Both the position numbers and the translations under genes were made by a program. The notes beneath the pieces were generated by a model, which was given only the letters and a program-made list of their open reading frames with translations, searched no databases and was not told the origin of the DNA. A DNA stretch of 64,000 bases from Luteimicrobium album (GTDB taxonomy: Bacteria > Actinomycetota > Actinomycetes > Actinomycetales > Cellulomonadaceae), in NCBI RefSeq assembly GCF_030161555.1, contig NZ_BSUK01000001.1, positions 62,001 through 126,000 on the forward strand. Direction: 5' to 3'. This document shows, piece by piece, positions 37,457-46,770 of this stretch; positions within the stretch are counted from its first letter, which is position 1; every line of letters starts with the position of its first letter.

Positions 37457-39030
37457 TGCTGCGCTCCTGTCTCGTGCGTGTGCTCGTCGGCGAGCTGGTC
37501 GAGCTCGGTCTCCGTGGCCTGCTCGCGCGCCTCCTCGGCACCCGCGCCCGCCATCATGAGGCCGAGCACCGCGCGCGGGGTGTCGGCGGGCACGATCCCG
37601 ACGATCTTGCCGCGGTACATGACCGCGATGCGGTCGGCGAGGGCCGCCACCTCGTCGAGCTCGGTGGACACGATCACCACGGGGGTCCCGTTGTCGCGCT
37701 CGGCCACGATCCGCTTGTGCAGGAACTCGATGGACCCGACGTCGACGCCACGCGTCGGCTGGCTCGCGACGAACACCTTGAGCGGGCGCGACAGCTCGCG
37801 CGCCACGACGACCTTCTGCTGGTTGCCGCCCGACAGGCGCCCGACCTCCTGGGCCGGACCCTGCGTGCGGATGTCGTACTCCTCGATCCGCTCCCGGGCG
37901 TTCTTGCGGATCGCCCCGAGGTCGAGCGCGACCCCGCGCGCGAAGGGCTTGCGGTCGTGCAGGTCGAGGACGAGGTTCTCGGCGACCGTGAAGTCGAGGA
38001 CGAGGCCGTCGACGGTGCGGTCCTCGGGGACGAAGCCCACACCGGCGTCGAGGATCTCGTGCGGGCTCAGGCCGACGAGCTCGCGGCCCTCGAGCCGGAT
38101 CGAGCCGGTCGCGGGCACGAGCCCGACGACGGCCTCGCTGAGCTCGGTCTGCCCGTTGCCCTGAACCCCCGCGACCGCGAGGATCTCGCCGCGCGCCACG
38201 GAGAAGCTCACGTCGTCGACGACCGCGATGCCGTTCGCGTCGCGCACCGTGAGGTGCTCGACCTGGAACGTCTCCTCGCCCGGCTCGGCGGGAGCCTTGT
38301 CGACGCCGAGGCTCACGGCGCGGCCGACCATCATCGCGGCGAGCTCAGTCTCCGCGGCGTCAGGCGACGCGGAGCCGACCACGGCACCGCGGCGGATCAC
38401 CGTGATGACGTCGGCGACCGCCTTGACCTCGCGCAGCTTGTGGGTGATGAAGACGATCGACGTGCCCTGAGCCTTGAGCTCGCGCATGATCGCGATGAGC
38501 TCGTCGGTCTCCTGCGGGGTCAGGACCGCGGTCGGCTCGTCGAGGATGAGGACCCTCGCGTCGCGCACGAGCGCCTTGACGATCTCGACGCGCTGCTGCA
38601 CGCCGACCGGGAGGTCCTCGACGACCGCGTCGGGGTCCAGCCCGAACCCGAACCGGTCGGACAGCTCCCGCACGGTGCGGCGAGCCGCGTCGAGGTCGAG
38701 GAGCCCTCCGCCGCGCGTCGGCTCGTGGCCGAGCATGACGTTCTCGGCGACCGTGAAGACGGGGACCAGCATGAAGTGCTGGTGGACCATGCCGATGCCC
38801 GCGGCGAGCGCGTCGCCCGGCCCCTTGAAGGCCACCGGCTCGTCGTCGACGACGATCTCGCCCTCGTCCGCCTTGTAGAGCCCGAACAGCACGTTCATGA
38901 GGGTCGACTTGCCCGCACCGTTCTCGCCGAGCAGGGCGTGCACCTCGCCGGGCTCCACGACGAGGTCGATGTGGTCGTTCGCGACGAGCGGTCCGAACCG
39001 CTTGGTGATGCCGCGCAGCTCCAGCTTCAC
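37453..39030 (-). CDS. Nucleoside ABC transporter ATP-binding protein (double ABC)
   Basis: 525 residues, intact, two ABC domains in one chain as in YufO/NupA-type importers. Domain 1: Walker A LLGENGAGKSTLMN, Q loop GMVHQHFMLVP, Walker B VLILDEPTAVLTP. Domain 2: degenerate Walker A (VAGVQGNGQTELSE), signature LSGGNQQKVVVARELSRPLK, D loop SQPTRGVDVG. The loss of consensus in one Walker A is normal in the sugar/nucleoside class. The start GTG 39030 has AGGAGG upstream. A 153-base gap separates it from the lipoprotein gene and holds a -10-like TAGCGT, so it may also have its own promoter. Confidence 0.92.
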   Translation of the reverse strand: MKLELRGITKRFGPLVANDHIDLVVEPGEVHALLGENGAGKSTLMNVLFGLYKADEGEIVVDDEPVAFKGPGDALAAGIGMVHQHFMLVPVFTVAENVMLGHEPTRGGGLLDLDAARRTVRELSDRFGFGLDPDAVVEDLPVGVQQRVEIVKALVRDARVLILDEPTAVLTPQETDELIAIMRELKAQGTSIVFITHKLREVKAVADVITVIRRGAVVGSASPDAAETELAAMMVGRAVSLGVDKAPAEPGEETFQVEHLTVRDANGIAVVDDVSFSVARGEILAVAGVQGNGQTELSEAVVGLVPATGSIRLEGRELVGLSPHEILDAGVGFVPEDRTVDGLVLDFTVAENLVLDLHDRKPFARGVALDLGAIRKNARERIEEYDIRTQGPAQEVGRLSGGNQQKVVVARELSRPLKVFVASQPTRGVDVGSIEFLHKRIVAERDNGTPVVIVSTELDEVAALADRIAVMYRGKIVGIVPADTPRAVLGLMMAGAGAEEAREQATETELDQLADEHTHETGAQQ

Positions 39031-39083
39031 CGCCGGGCCTCCTTCGGGTCAGGGCGCGGGCCGAGCGGAACGCCGGCAGCCTC

Positions 39084-39089
39084 ACGCTA
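39084..39089 (-). promoter_or_regulatory. Possible internal promoter before ABC ATPase gene
   Basis: TAGCGT on the minus strand, 53 bases upstream of the ATPase start, which has a good AGGAGG ribosome site. No clear -35 box is visible. Confidence 0.35.
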
Positions 39090-39183
39090 GCCACCTCGCG
39101 CCGCTCGCGCGCGTGGACGGCGACGGGCCGGGAACCCTCGCTGGGGCCCCGACCCGTCGCGGTCACGGTTCGGTTCGGTCAGC

Positions 39184-40299
39184 TCACTTCGGCGAGCTGG
39201 GCGACTCGACCTTGATCTTCCCGCTGATGATGTCCTGCTGGAGCTGGGTGATCTTGTCCTTGAGGTCCTGCGGGACCTTCGAGTCGAAGTCGTGGAACGG
39301 CGCGAGGCCCACGCCCTTGTTCTCGAGCGTCCCGACGTACGGGTCGTTGGAGAAGCTCCCGTCCTTGGTCGTCTTGATGACGTCCTCGACGGCCGCGCCG
39401 ATCTCCTTGACGACCGACGACAGGATGATGCTCGCGGAGTCGGGGTTGGCGACGGCGCCGTCCGAGTCGACCCAGATCACCGACACGTTCTTGCCGTCCG
39501 AGTTCGCGTCCTTGGCGGCGGCGAGGGTGCCCGCGCCGACCGGGCCTGCGACCGGGAGGATGATGTCGGCGCCCTGGTCGATGAAGGTCTGCGTGAGCTG
39601 CTGACCCTTCGACTGGTCCTCGAAGTCACCTGTGAACGAGCCGTTCTGCTTCTTCACGTCCCAGCCGAGCACCTTGACGCTCTTGCTGTTGTCGCTGTTG
39701 TACTGGGCGACGCCCTCCGCGAACCCGTCCATGAAGATCGTCACGGTCGGGATCTGGATGCCGCCGTAGGTGGCGACCGTGCCCGTCTTGGTCATGCCCG
39801 CAGCGAGGTAGCCGGCGAGGTACGCGGCCTGCGCGGTGTCGAAGCTGATCGGCTTGACGTTGTCGAGCGTGATCTCCTTGCCGTTGGCGTCCTGGGCCGT
39901 GGAGTCGACGATCGCGAACTTCGTGTCCGTGTGGGTCTTGGCGGCGTCACCCGTCGCGGTGGCCAGCAGGAACCCGACCGTGATGATCAGGTTGCAGTTC
40001 TGCTGCTCCATGTTCGAGATGTTCGGCGCGAAGTCGGACTCCTTGGTGGACTCCGCGGTCGCGGTCTGGATGCCGAGCTCCGACTCCGCCTTCTTGAGCC
40101 CGTCATAGCCCGACTCGTTGAACGACTTGTCGTTGAAGCCGCCCGAGTCGGACACCATGCAGGCCTTGAAGTTGCTGGCGCTCGCGCCGCCGGTGCTGGT
40201 GCCCTTGTCGTCGCCCGGCGCCTGGCCGCAGGCTGCGAGCGCCAGCGCGCCGGCCACCGCCAGCGCACCCAGCTTCATGAAGCTCTTCGATGTCGACAC
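39184..40299 (-). CDS. BMP family ABC transporter substrate-binding lipoprotein
   Basis: 371 residues, intact. Lipoprotein signal with lipobox LALAAC near residue 23 (GALAVAGALALAACGQ), then a PBP1/BMP fold: KACMVSDSGGFNDKSFNESG, CNLIITVGFLLA, YLAGYLAAGMTKTGTVATYG, GADIILPVAGPVGAGTLAAA, and VGTLENKGVGLAPFHDFDSK. Known relatives bind purine and pyrimidine nucleosides at the outer face of the membrane. GTG 40299 has GGAGGGG upstream. It is the first gene of the uptake operon bmp-ATPase-permeases-cdd-deoA, and its upstream region holds a TTACC/GGTAA dyad. Confidence 0.92.
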   Translation of the reverse strand: MSTSKSFMKLGALAVAGALALAACGQAPGDDKGTSTGGASASNFKACMVSDSGGFNDKSFNESGYDGLKKAESELGIQTATAESTKESDFAPNISNMEQQNCNLIITVGFLLATATGDAAKTHTDTKFAIVDSTAQDANGKEITLDNVKPISFDTAQAAYLAGYLAAGMTKTGTVATYGGIQIPTVTIFMDGFAEGVAQYNSDNSKSVKVLGWDVKKQNGSFTGDFEDQSKGQQLTQTFIDQGADIILPVAGPVGAGTLAAAKDANSDGKNVSVIWVDSDGAVANPDSASIILSSVVKEIGAAVEDVIKTTKDGSFSNDPYVGTLENKGVGLAPFHDFDSKVPQDLKDKITQLQQDIISGKIKVESPSSPK

Positions 40300-40442
40300 T
40301 GTCGAAACCCCTCCGTCGTCGTCCTGTCCGAGACTCCCCGCCCCACGGTTCTGGGGGCGTGCCGGGGCCGGTGCGCACGTCGTCGGACGGACCCGCCCCG
40401 GGTCTTCAAGTGAACTCTAAGCACCACCAGGGTCCCCGCACG

Positions 40443-40456
40443 TTACCGGCGGGTAA
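40443..40456. promoter_or_regulatory. Candidate operator of the nucleoside uptake operon
   Basis: TTACC-ggcg-GGTAA, a perfect 5-4-5 dyad, lies 24 bases upstream of a minus-strand TAGAGT (40414-40419) that could be the -10 box of the bmp gene. Confidence 0.4.
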
Positions 40457-40502
40457 TAGCGCAGGTACCGATACCAAAGTGTGACGATCGGAGCCGCCTC
40501 CC

Positions 40503-40540
40503 GTTCGCCGGCGGTGACGCCGGGTTCGCTGACGGTGACG
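40503..40540 (+). repeat. Two 21-base-spaced iterons (forward)
   Basis: GTTCGCCGGCGGTGACG (40503-40519) and GTTCGCTGACGGTGACG (40524-40540), spaced exactly 21 bases. The inverted counterpart occurs three times at 41312-41370. Confidence 0.75.
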
Positions 40541-40776
40541 TGTCGTGGTCGGGTCGCGGGCGGGCACGGCGAGGTGGTTCGGGCTGTCGTGCTTCGGCCC
40601 CGGGGGCCGTGCGCACTCCTTGACGCCCTTCACCACCTCCCCGCACCCACCCGCTCGGCCGTCCGCTCACTTTCCCCGTGTCCCGGCATCCGCGCGGTCG
40701 TCGTCCCACCTCCCTGCGCCCGCCCCTGCTCACGTGCGCCGCGCCGGCCCGCGCGGCCGTCGTCTCACCTTCACCG

Positions 40777-40841
40777 CGAGTCAGCGCGTTTCCCCAGTCA
40801 GCGCGAAGTTCACGCTGACTCAGGTGATTCGCGCTGACTCG
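40777..40841. repeat. Nested inverted-repeat element, AGTCAGCG type
   Basis: CGAGTCAGCGCG (40777-40788) pairs perfectly with CGCGCTGACTCG (40830-40841); inside, AGTCAGCGCGAA (40796-40807) pairs with TTCACGCTGACT (40809-40820) with one mismatch. The motif occurs twice forward and twice inverted. Confidence 0.75.
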
Positions 40842-40963
40842 GCGACACCTGATGCCCTCGGCGCCGCCCGTGAGCCGGTCAAGACCGGCATCGGGCCCGC
40901 TCCGAGGCTGCCGATCCTGACCTCTCGAGCCCGGGCCACGCCGTCGTCGGTGCAGGTCCGCCC

Positions 40964-41085
40964 GCCGAGCATGCGATCTGCCACCGTCGCCCGCGCCGAA
41001 CATGCGAGCACACCCCTGCTCGGCATCGGGAGGGTGCCTGTTCCCATGGTCGGCGATCCCGGGGGTGGCTGATCGCATGGTCGGC
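40964..41085. repeat. Nested inverted-repeat element, CCGAnCATGC type
   Basis: GCCGAGCATGCGATC (40964-40978) pairs with GATCGCATGGTCGGC (41071-41085) with one mismatch, and GCCGAACATGCG (40995-41006) with CCATGGTCGGC (41044-41054) imperfectly. Again two forward and two inverted copies. Confidence 0.65.
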
Positions 41086-41182
41086 GGCGCTTGGAAGCGG
41101 GGAACTGGGTGTCGCCGACGCAGAGTCTCGTGCCGGCGGGGCGTGGGTGGGCGACCGGTCGTGGACGTGACCCGACGGCGAA

Positions 41183-41300
41183 GGGTGGGGCGGGTGGGGT
41201 GCGCGCGGTCGTGGCGGGTCTGGCGGGAGCCGAAGCGAGGAACGAGCGAGGCGGATGGAAGACCGCGCGCACCCCGCACCCCACCCACCCCACCCGCCCC
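41183..41300. repeat. Large hairpin with G-quadruplex motifs on both strands
   Basis: GGGGTGCGCGCGGTC (41196-41210) pairs perfectly over 15 bp with GACCGCGCGCACCCC (41261-41275). The left arm begins with GGGTGGGGCGGGTGGGG (41183-41199), a quadruplex motif on the plus strand; the right arm continues into C-runs at 41279-41300, a quadruplex motif on the minus strand. Confidence 0.7.
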
Positions 41301-41311
41301 GACCACGCGAG

Positions 41312-41370
41312 CGTCACCGTCGGCGAACGCAACGTCACCGTCGGCGAACACGACGTCACCGTCAGCGAGC
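41312..41370 (-). repeat. Three 21-base-spaced iterons (inverted)
   Basis: CGTCACCGTCGGCGAAC at 41312-41328 and 41333-41349 and CGTCACCGTCAGCGAGC at 41354-41370, each 21 bases apart. They are the reverse complement of the 40503-40540 iterons and end five bases before the amidohydrolase stop. Confidence 0.75.
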
Positions 41371-41375
41371 GCCCC

Positions 41376-42592
41376 TCAGAGGGTCGCCGCGCGGGCCAGG
41401 AGCCCCATGCCCACGCCGATCGCGCGCTCGTCGACCTCGAGGTCGCCCTGGTGGATGTCGAACGTCCGCCCGCCCGGGGTCCGGGTCCCCAGCCGCGCCA
41501 TCGCCCCGGGCACCTTGGTCAGGTACCAGGCGAAGTCCTCGCCGCCGAGCGACTGCTCCGTCAGGAGGACGGCGTCCGGACCGTGGAGGTCGCGTGCGGC
41601 CGCCTCGAGCCGGGCCGTGGACGCCTCGTCGTTGTCGACGGGCGGCACCCCGCGCACGTGCTCGAGCTCGACCTCGACGTCGTACGGCGCGACGACCTGC
41701 TGGACGGCCTCGTCGAGGACCTCGCCCGCGCGCTCCCAGGCGCGCACGTCGAGGCAGCGCAGCGTGCCCGCGACCGTCCCGGTGCCGGGGATCGCGTTGT
41801 GCGCGACGCCCGCGTGCACGGCGCCCCACGTGAGGTTGACGCCCGAGCGGGGGTCGAGCCGGCGGCCCAGCACGGCGGGCACCTGCGTGATGACCTGCCC
41901 GAGCGCATACACGACGTCGCCCGTGAGGTGGGGGCGCGACGTGTGCCCGCCCGGCGAGGTGATGGTCACGGTGATCGCGTCCGACGCCGACGTGATCGGG
42001 CCGATGCGCGTGCCGACCTTCCCGACGTCGATCTTCGGCTCGGCGTGCACGGCGAAGATCCGCTCGACGCCGTCGAGGCCGCCCTGCTCGACGACGTCGA
42101 GCGAGCCCCCGGCATGACCTCCTCGGCCGGCTGGAAGATCAGGCGGACCGGGCGGGGCAGGAGGCCGTCGTCGTGCAGGCGGGCGAGCACGAGGCCCGCG
42201 CCGAGGACGACCGCGGTGTGCACGTCGTGCCCGCACGCGTGGGCGACGCCCGGGACCGTGGACGCGAACGGCAGCCCGCACGCGTCGTCCAGAGGCAGCG
42301 CGTCGATGTCGGCGCGCAGCGCGACCGCGGGGACCTCGGACCCGAACCCGTGGTCGCCGTCGCGGCCGACGTCGCACACGAGGCCCGAGCCATCGAGGAG
42401 GCGCGGCGCGAGGCCGGCGGCGCGCAGCCGGTCGGCTACGACCCGCGTGGTGCGGACCTCCGTCCGCGCGAGCTCGGGGTGCGCGTGGACGTCGCGGCGG
42501 ACCGCCACGAGCTCGGGCTCGAGCTCGGCGACGAGCGCGGCAACGCGTGCTGCGAGGGCGTCGGCGGCCGGCACGGGCGCGGTCGCCGTCAC
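41376..42592 (-). CDS. M20 family amidohydrolase/aminoacylase (one frameshift)
   Basis: Metal-dependent amidohydrolase of the M20D/AbgA-like group, about 405 residues. Seen: VRRDVHAHPELARTEVRTTR, metal ligands in ACGHDVHTAVVLGAG, PAEEVMPGG with the catalytic Glu-Glu, and TEQSLGGEDFAWYLTKVPGA near the end; a lid domain starts at VTITSPGGHTSRPHL. It likely hydrolyses an N-acyl amino acid or a similar amide in the cytoplasm. The frame breaks at CCCCC near 42108; one base restores MPGGSLDVVEQGG. GTG 42592 overlaps the manC stop (GTGA). Confidence 0.88.
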
Positions 42593-43747
42593 AGGAGGTC
42601 GTCCAGCCCGCGCTCGTGCAGCTCTTGCACGACGTCCTTGACCTGCTGGGCGCGGGCGCGCGTGGTCACGAGGATCGCGTCGGGGGTGTCGACGACGACC
42701 ACGTCGTCGAGGCCCAGGACGGCGATCGGCCGGCCCGCCGCCGGCACCAGCACCGAGCCCGCGGACTCGACGCGGACGACGTTCGCCTCGTCGCCGAGGA
42801 TCTTGGTCCCCGTGCCGTCGAGCGACGGCAGCAGCGCGGCGAGCGAGTTGAAGTCGCCGACGTCGTCCCACCCGAACGTCCCGGGCACGACGGCGACGTC
42901 GCCCTCGGCCGCGACGGGCTCCGCGACCGCGTGGTCGATGGCGATCTTCTCGAGCCCGGGCCACGTGTCCTCGAGCACGGCGTCGCGCTCGGGGGTGCCC
43001 CAGGCGGCGGCGATGCGCACGAGGCCGTCGTGCAGGGCGGGCCGCAGGCGCTGCAGGTGCCCGAGCAGCACGGACGTGCGGACGAGGAACATGCCCGCGT
43101 TCCAGCGGTAGTCCCCCGTCGCGAGGTAGGCGCGCGCGGTCGCGGCGTCGGGCTTCTCCGTGAAGCCCACGGCGTGCAGTGCGGACGGCGCGCCCGCGAC
43201 GCCCAGGGGTGCCGCTGCGCACGTAGCCGAACGCCGTCGACGGCCGAGAGGCCGCGATCCCGACGGTCACGACGTACCCCGCACGGGCGGCCTCGACACC
43301 CTCGCGGACCGCGCGCTCGAACGCGTCGGGCCCCGTGATGACCTGGTCCGCGGCGAAGGACCCGAGCACGACGTCGCCGTGGCGCTCCTGCAGGATCGCC
43401 GCCGCGAGCCCGATGGCGGCCATGGAGTCGCGGGGCGACGGCTCGGCGACCACGACGTCGTCGGTGAGCACGGGAAGCTGCTCCTTGGCGGCGGCCACGT
43501 GCGCGCGGCCGGTCACGAGGACGACGTGGCCCGGTCCCGCGAGCGGCTCGAGGCGGTCGACGGTCGCCTGCAGGAGCGACCGGCCGGAGCCCGTGAGATC
43601 GTGCAGGAACTTCGGCGCGCCCGCTCGTGACAAGGGCCACAGGCGGGTTCCGGCACCTCCCGCGGGGACGACGGCGTAGAAGCCGGGGATCGGGCCGTCG
43701 GCGCCGGGCGCGCTCGGCGCCCCGCCAGGGGAGGTGGACTGCGGCAT
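42589..43747 (-). CDS. manC: Mannose-1-phosphate guanylyltransferase (two bases missing)
   Basis: Makes GDP-mannose from GTP and mannose-1-phosphate for glycans and lipomannan-type lipids. About 386 residues. Seen: AVVPAGGAGTRLWPLSRAGA, PKFLHD, EPSPRDSMAAIGLAAAIL, FTEKPDAATARAYLA, WNAGMFLVRTSVLL and PGTFGWDDVGDFNSLAALL. There is no isomerase domain, so it is the monofunctional type. A two-base loss near 43210, probably in a GC dinucleotide, separates FGYVRSG from PLGVAGAPSALHAVGF. ATG 43747 follows TATGCT by six bases, so the message is probably leaderless. It diverges from sdhCDAB. Confidence 0.9.
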
Positions 43748-43753
43748 GGACCG

Positions 43754-43759
43754 AGCATA
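43754..43759 (-). promoter_or_regulatory. -10 box of leaderless manC
   Basis: TATGCT on the minus strand is followed by six bases and ATG 43747; no ribosome site is seen. Confidence 0.6.
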
Positions 43760-43773
43760 GTGAGCGCGAAGCC

Positions 43774-43789
43774 TGTGCGATGCGTCACA
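43774..43789. promoter_or_regulatory. CRP/GlxR-type site between manC and sdhC
   Basis: TGTGC-GATGCG-TCACA matches TGTGA-N6-TCACA with one mismatch. It lies 26 bases upstream of the manC start and about 80 bases upstream of a possible sdh start point behind TACAGT (43851-43856). Confidence 0.5.
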
Positions 43790-43994
43790 AAACCTTCACG
43801 ATCGGCCCGCGACGCCCCGCCGTCGGCGCTCGGACCTGGCGTCGTGTCATTACAGTGGGGCGCAGTGGGGTGGTGTCCTGGCCCTCGTCCCGACGGCGTC
43901 GTCGAGCAGGCGGCGAGCATCGAGAGGACCGCGGGCGCCGCTCACCGAGAGCTCATCCGGCCCTCGGACGAACTCGCCACAGGAGGCCCCCGAA

Positions 43995-44374
43995 GTGCCC
44001 AGTGCACCCGCAGGCACGCTCTACCGCGGCCATGAAGGCATGTGGTCGTGGGTCGCGCACCGCGTGACCGGCGTGCTGATCTTCTTCTTCCTTCTCGTGC
44101 ACGTGCTCGACACGTCGCTCGTGCGCGTCTCGCCCCAGGCGTACAACGACGTCATCGGCACGTACAAGAACCCGATCATGGGCCTCGGCGAGGCCGGGCT
44201 CGTCGCCGCCATCGTGTTCCACGCCTTCAACGGCATCCGCATCATCCTCGTGGACTTCTGGGCCAAGGGCCCCAAGTACCAGAAGAGGATGCTGTGGATC
44301 GCGCTCGCGCTGTGGGTCGTCGCGATGGCCGGCTTCCTGCCGCGCCACCTCATGAACGTCTTCGGGGGAACTGA
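43995..44374 (+). CDS. sdhC: Succinate dehydrogenase cytochrome b556 subunit (stop restored by one base)
   Basis: Membrane anchor subunit with three helices and heme-ligating His, about 126 residues. Seen: GHEGMWSWVAHRVTGVLIFF then LLVHVLDTSLV, and AIVFHAFNGIRIILVDFW. As printed it runs straight into sdhD; one extra G in the GGGGG at 44363-44367 gives FGGN and the TGA at 44372-44374, one base before the sdhD ATG, as in other actinobacteria. GTG 43995 has AGGAGG eight bases upstream, and the leader is about 140 bases. Confidence 0.88.
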
Positions 44375-44375
44375 C

Positions 44376-44840
44376 ATGGCCGAGACCACGACCGAGAAGC
44401 CGGTCATCGCGTCCCCGCGCGACCCCTACAAGCGCCGCAAGACGACGCGCGGCAACTACGAGCTGTACTCGTGGGTGTTCATGCGCGCGTCCGGCGTGCT
44501 CCTGATCGTCCTCATCTTCGGCCACCTGTTCGTCAACCTCATGGTCGGCGACGGCGTGCACGCGATCGACTTCGCGTTCGTCGGCGGCAAGTGGTCCTCG
44601 CCGTTCTGGCAGGTCTGGGACCTCCTCATGCTGTGGCTCGCGATGCTCCACGGCACGAACGGCGTGCGCACGGTCATCAACGACTACGCGGAGCGCGACG
44701 GCGTGCGCATGACCCTCAAGGTCGTGCTGTACCTCGCGGCCGTGATCACCGTCGTCCTCGGCACCCTCGTCATCTTCACCTTCACCCCGTGCCCGACGGG
44801 CGAGCCCGCGGACCTCCTGCCCGCCTTCTGCTCCGCCTGA
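44376..44840 (+). CDS. sdhD: Succinate dehydrogenase hydrophobic anchor subunit
   Basis: 154 residues. A 25-residue hydrophilic start ([20 protein letters not shown]) is followed by three helices: [20 protein letters not shown] with heme-side [35 protein letters not shown], and [20 protein letters not shown]. It anchors SdhAB to the membrane and helps form the quinone site. It begins one base after the repaired sdhC stop and is followed 88 bases later by sdhA. Confidence 0.88.
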   Translation: MAETTTEKPVIASPRDPYKRRKTTRGNYELYSWVFMRASGVLLIVLIFGHLFVNLMVGDGVHAIDFAFVGGKWSSPFWQVWDLLMLWLAMLHGTNGVRTVINDYAERDGVRMTLKVVLYLAAVITVVLGTLVIFTFTPCPTGEPADLLPAFCSA

Positions 44841-44928
44841 GTCCCCCGACAGGCCCGGCCCAGGCCCCGCCGGCACCCACGGGACCCCCAGGACTCCCCG
44901 AACACTCGCCAAGGAGGCATCGGCACCG

Positions 44929-46770
44929 ATGCAGACCCACCAGTACGACGTCGTCATCGTCGGCGCGGGCGGCGCCGGGATGCGCGCCGCGCTCGAGGCC
45001 TCGGGCCGCGCGCGGACGGCCGTCATCTCGAAGCTCTACCCCACGCGCTCCCACACCGGCGCCGCGCAGGGCGGCATGTGCGCCGCGCTCGCGAACGTCG
45101 AGGAGGACAACTGGGAGTGGCACACGTTCGACACGGTCAAGGGCGGCGACTACCTCGTCGACCAGGACGCGGCCGAGGTCATGGCCAAGGAGGCCATCGA
45201 CGCGGTGCTCGACCTCGAGCACATGGGCCTCCCGTTCAACCGCACCCCCGAGGGCAAGATCGACCAGCGCCGGTTCGGCGGCCACACGCGCAACCACGGC
45301 GAGGCCGCCGTGCGCCGCGCGTGCTACGCCGCGGACCGCACGGGCCACATGATCCTGCAGACGCTCTACCAGAACTGCGTCAAGCAGAACGTCGAGTTCT
45401 ACAACGAGTTCTACGTGCTCGACCTCATCGTCGACCACGACCTGTCCGCGGGCCACGTGCCCGAGGGCGAGGAGGTCAACGCGACCGGCGTCGTCGCCTA
45501 CGACCTCGCGACCGGCGAGATCCACGTCTTCCAGGCGAAGTCGATCGTCTTCGCGACCGGCGGCGCGGGCAAGATCTTCAAGACCACCTCGAACGCGCAC
45601 ACGCTCACGGGCGACGGCATGGCCCTCGCGCTGCGCCGCGGCTTCCCGCTCGAGGACATGGAGTTCTTCCAGTTCCACCCGACCGGCCTCGCCGGCCTCG
45701 GCATCCTCCTGTCGGAGGCGGCCCGTGGCGAAGGCGCGATCCTGCGCAACTCCGAGGGCGAGCGCTTCATGGAGCGCTACGCGCCGACCATCAAGGACCT
45801 CGCGCCGCGCGACATCGTCGCCCGCTCGATGGCCAACGAGGTCCGCGAGGGCCGCGGGTGCGGCCCGAACAAGGACTACGTGCTCCTCGACCTGACGCAC
45901 CTCGAGCCCGCGCACATCGACGCGAAGCTCCCGGACATCACCGAGTTCGCGCGCACCTACCTCGGCGTCGAGCCGTACACCGAGCCGGTGCCCGTCTACC
46001 CGACGGCGCACTACGCGATGGGCGGCATCCCCACGAACATCCAGGCCGAGGTGCTGCGCAACGACCAGGACGTCGTCAAGGGCCTGTACGCCGCGGGCGA
46101 GTGCGCGTGCGTGTCCGTCCACGGCTCGAACCGTCTGGGCACCAACTCGCTGCTCGACATCAACGTGTTCGGCAAGCGCGCGGGTCGCGCGGCCGCCGAG
46201 TACGCGCTGACCGCCGAGTTCCACGACCTGCCCGAGGACCCGACGGCGCGGGTCGTCGCGGAGCTCGAGGCGATGCGGTCACGCCCGGACGGCGAGCGCG
46301 TCGCGGACCTGCGCAAGGCGCTGCAGGAGACCATGGACCGCAACGCCCAGGTGTTCCGCACCGGGGAGTCGCTCACCGAGGCCCTCGACGACGTGCGCGC
46401 GCTGCAGAAGCGGTACCGCAACGTGTCCGTGCAGGACAAGGGCCGGATGTTCAACACCGACCTCCTCGAGGCGCTCGAGCTCGGCTTCCTGCTCGACATC
46501 GCCGAGGTCACGGTGGTCGCGGCGCTCAACCGGAAGGAGTCCCGCGGCGGTCACTTCCGCGAGGACTTCCCGAAGCGCGACGACGTGAACTACATGAAGC
46601 ACACGATGATCTACCGCCGCCCCCTGGCCCAGGAGGGCGAGGCCGCGGAGGTCTTCGACGGGTCCGACGAGTACTTCTCGCACTCGGAGGAGTTCGACGA
46701 CTACCAGGTGGTGCTCGGCTCGAAGCCGGTCACCGTGACCCGCTACCAGCCGATGGAGCGTAAGTACTGA
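44929..46770 (+). CDS. sdhA: Succinate dehydrogenase flavoprotein subunit
   Basis: Catalytic FAD subunit of complex II oxidising succinate to fumarate; 613 residues, intact. Seen: [20 protein letters not shown], the FAD-linking His in [55 protein letters not shown] with the catalytic region, [34 protein letters not shown], and [27 protein letters not shown] precedes the ATG. The stop and the sdhB ATG overlap (TGATG). Confidence 0.95.
   Translation: MQTHQYDVVIVGAGGAGMRAALEASGRARTAVISKLYPTRSHTGAAQGGMCAALANVEEDNWEWHTFDTVKGGDYLVDQDAAEVMAKEAIDAVLDLEHMGLPFNRTPEGKIDQRRFGGHTRNHGEAAVRRACYAADRTGHMILQTLYQNCVKQNVEFYNEFYVLDLIVDHDLSAGHVPEGEEVNATGVVAYDLATGEIHVFQAKSIVFATGGAGKIFKTTSNAHTLTGDGMALALRRGFPLEDMEFFQFHPTGLAGLGILLSEAARGEGAILRNSEGERFMERYAPTIKDLAPRDIVARSMANEVREGRGCGPNKDYVLLDLTHLEPAHIDAKLPDITEFARTYLGVEPYTEPVPVYPTAHYAMGGIPTNIQAEVLRNDQDVVKGLYAAGECACVSVHGSNRLGTNSLLDINVFGKRAGRAAAEYALTAEFHDLPEDPTARVVAELEAMRSRPDGERVADLRKALQETMDRNAQVFRTGESLTEALDDVRALQKRYRNVSVQDKGRMFNTDLLEALELGFLLDIAEVTVVAALNRKESRGGHFREDFPKRDDVNYMKHTMIYRRPLAQEGEAAEVFDGSDEYFSHSEEFDDYQVVLGSKPVTVTRYQPMERKY

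Larger units (their letters stand above)
40300..41375. other. Gene-free island dense in inverted repeats
   Basis: 1,076 bases with no ORF whose codon use or product I can support. Reading inward from both ends it contains a dyad near the bmp promoter, two 21-base iterons, three nested inverted-repeat elements and three inverted copies of the same iteron. Open frames here (for example 40545-41072 plus and 40443-41351 minus) give Arg/Pro/Ser-rich text without domains. Confidence 0.7.

Noticed and set aside
40545..41072. Open frame of 175 codons in the gene-free island
   Set aside because: The product is Pro/Ser/Arg-rich, has no ribosome site or domain, and overlaps palindromes that would constrain it; the opposite-strand frame 40443-41351 fails for the same reasons.
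41196..41275. Insertion sequence or MITE bounded by the 15-bp inverted repeat
   Set aside because: No target-site duplication is visible, no transposase is nearby, and the loop is only 50 bases; a hairpin is the simpler reading.
43995..44840. SdhC-SdhD fusion protein
   Set aside because: One G added in the GGGGG before ACTGACATG gives a stop one base before the sdhD ATG, the usual arrangement.
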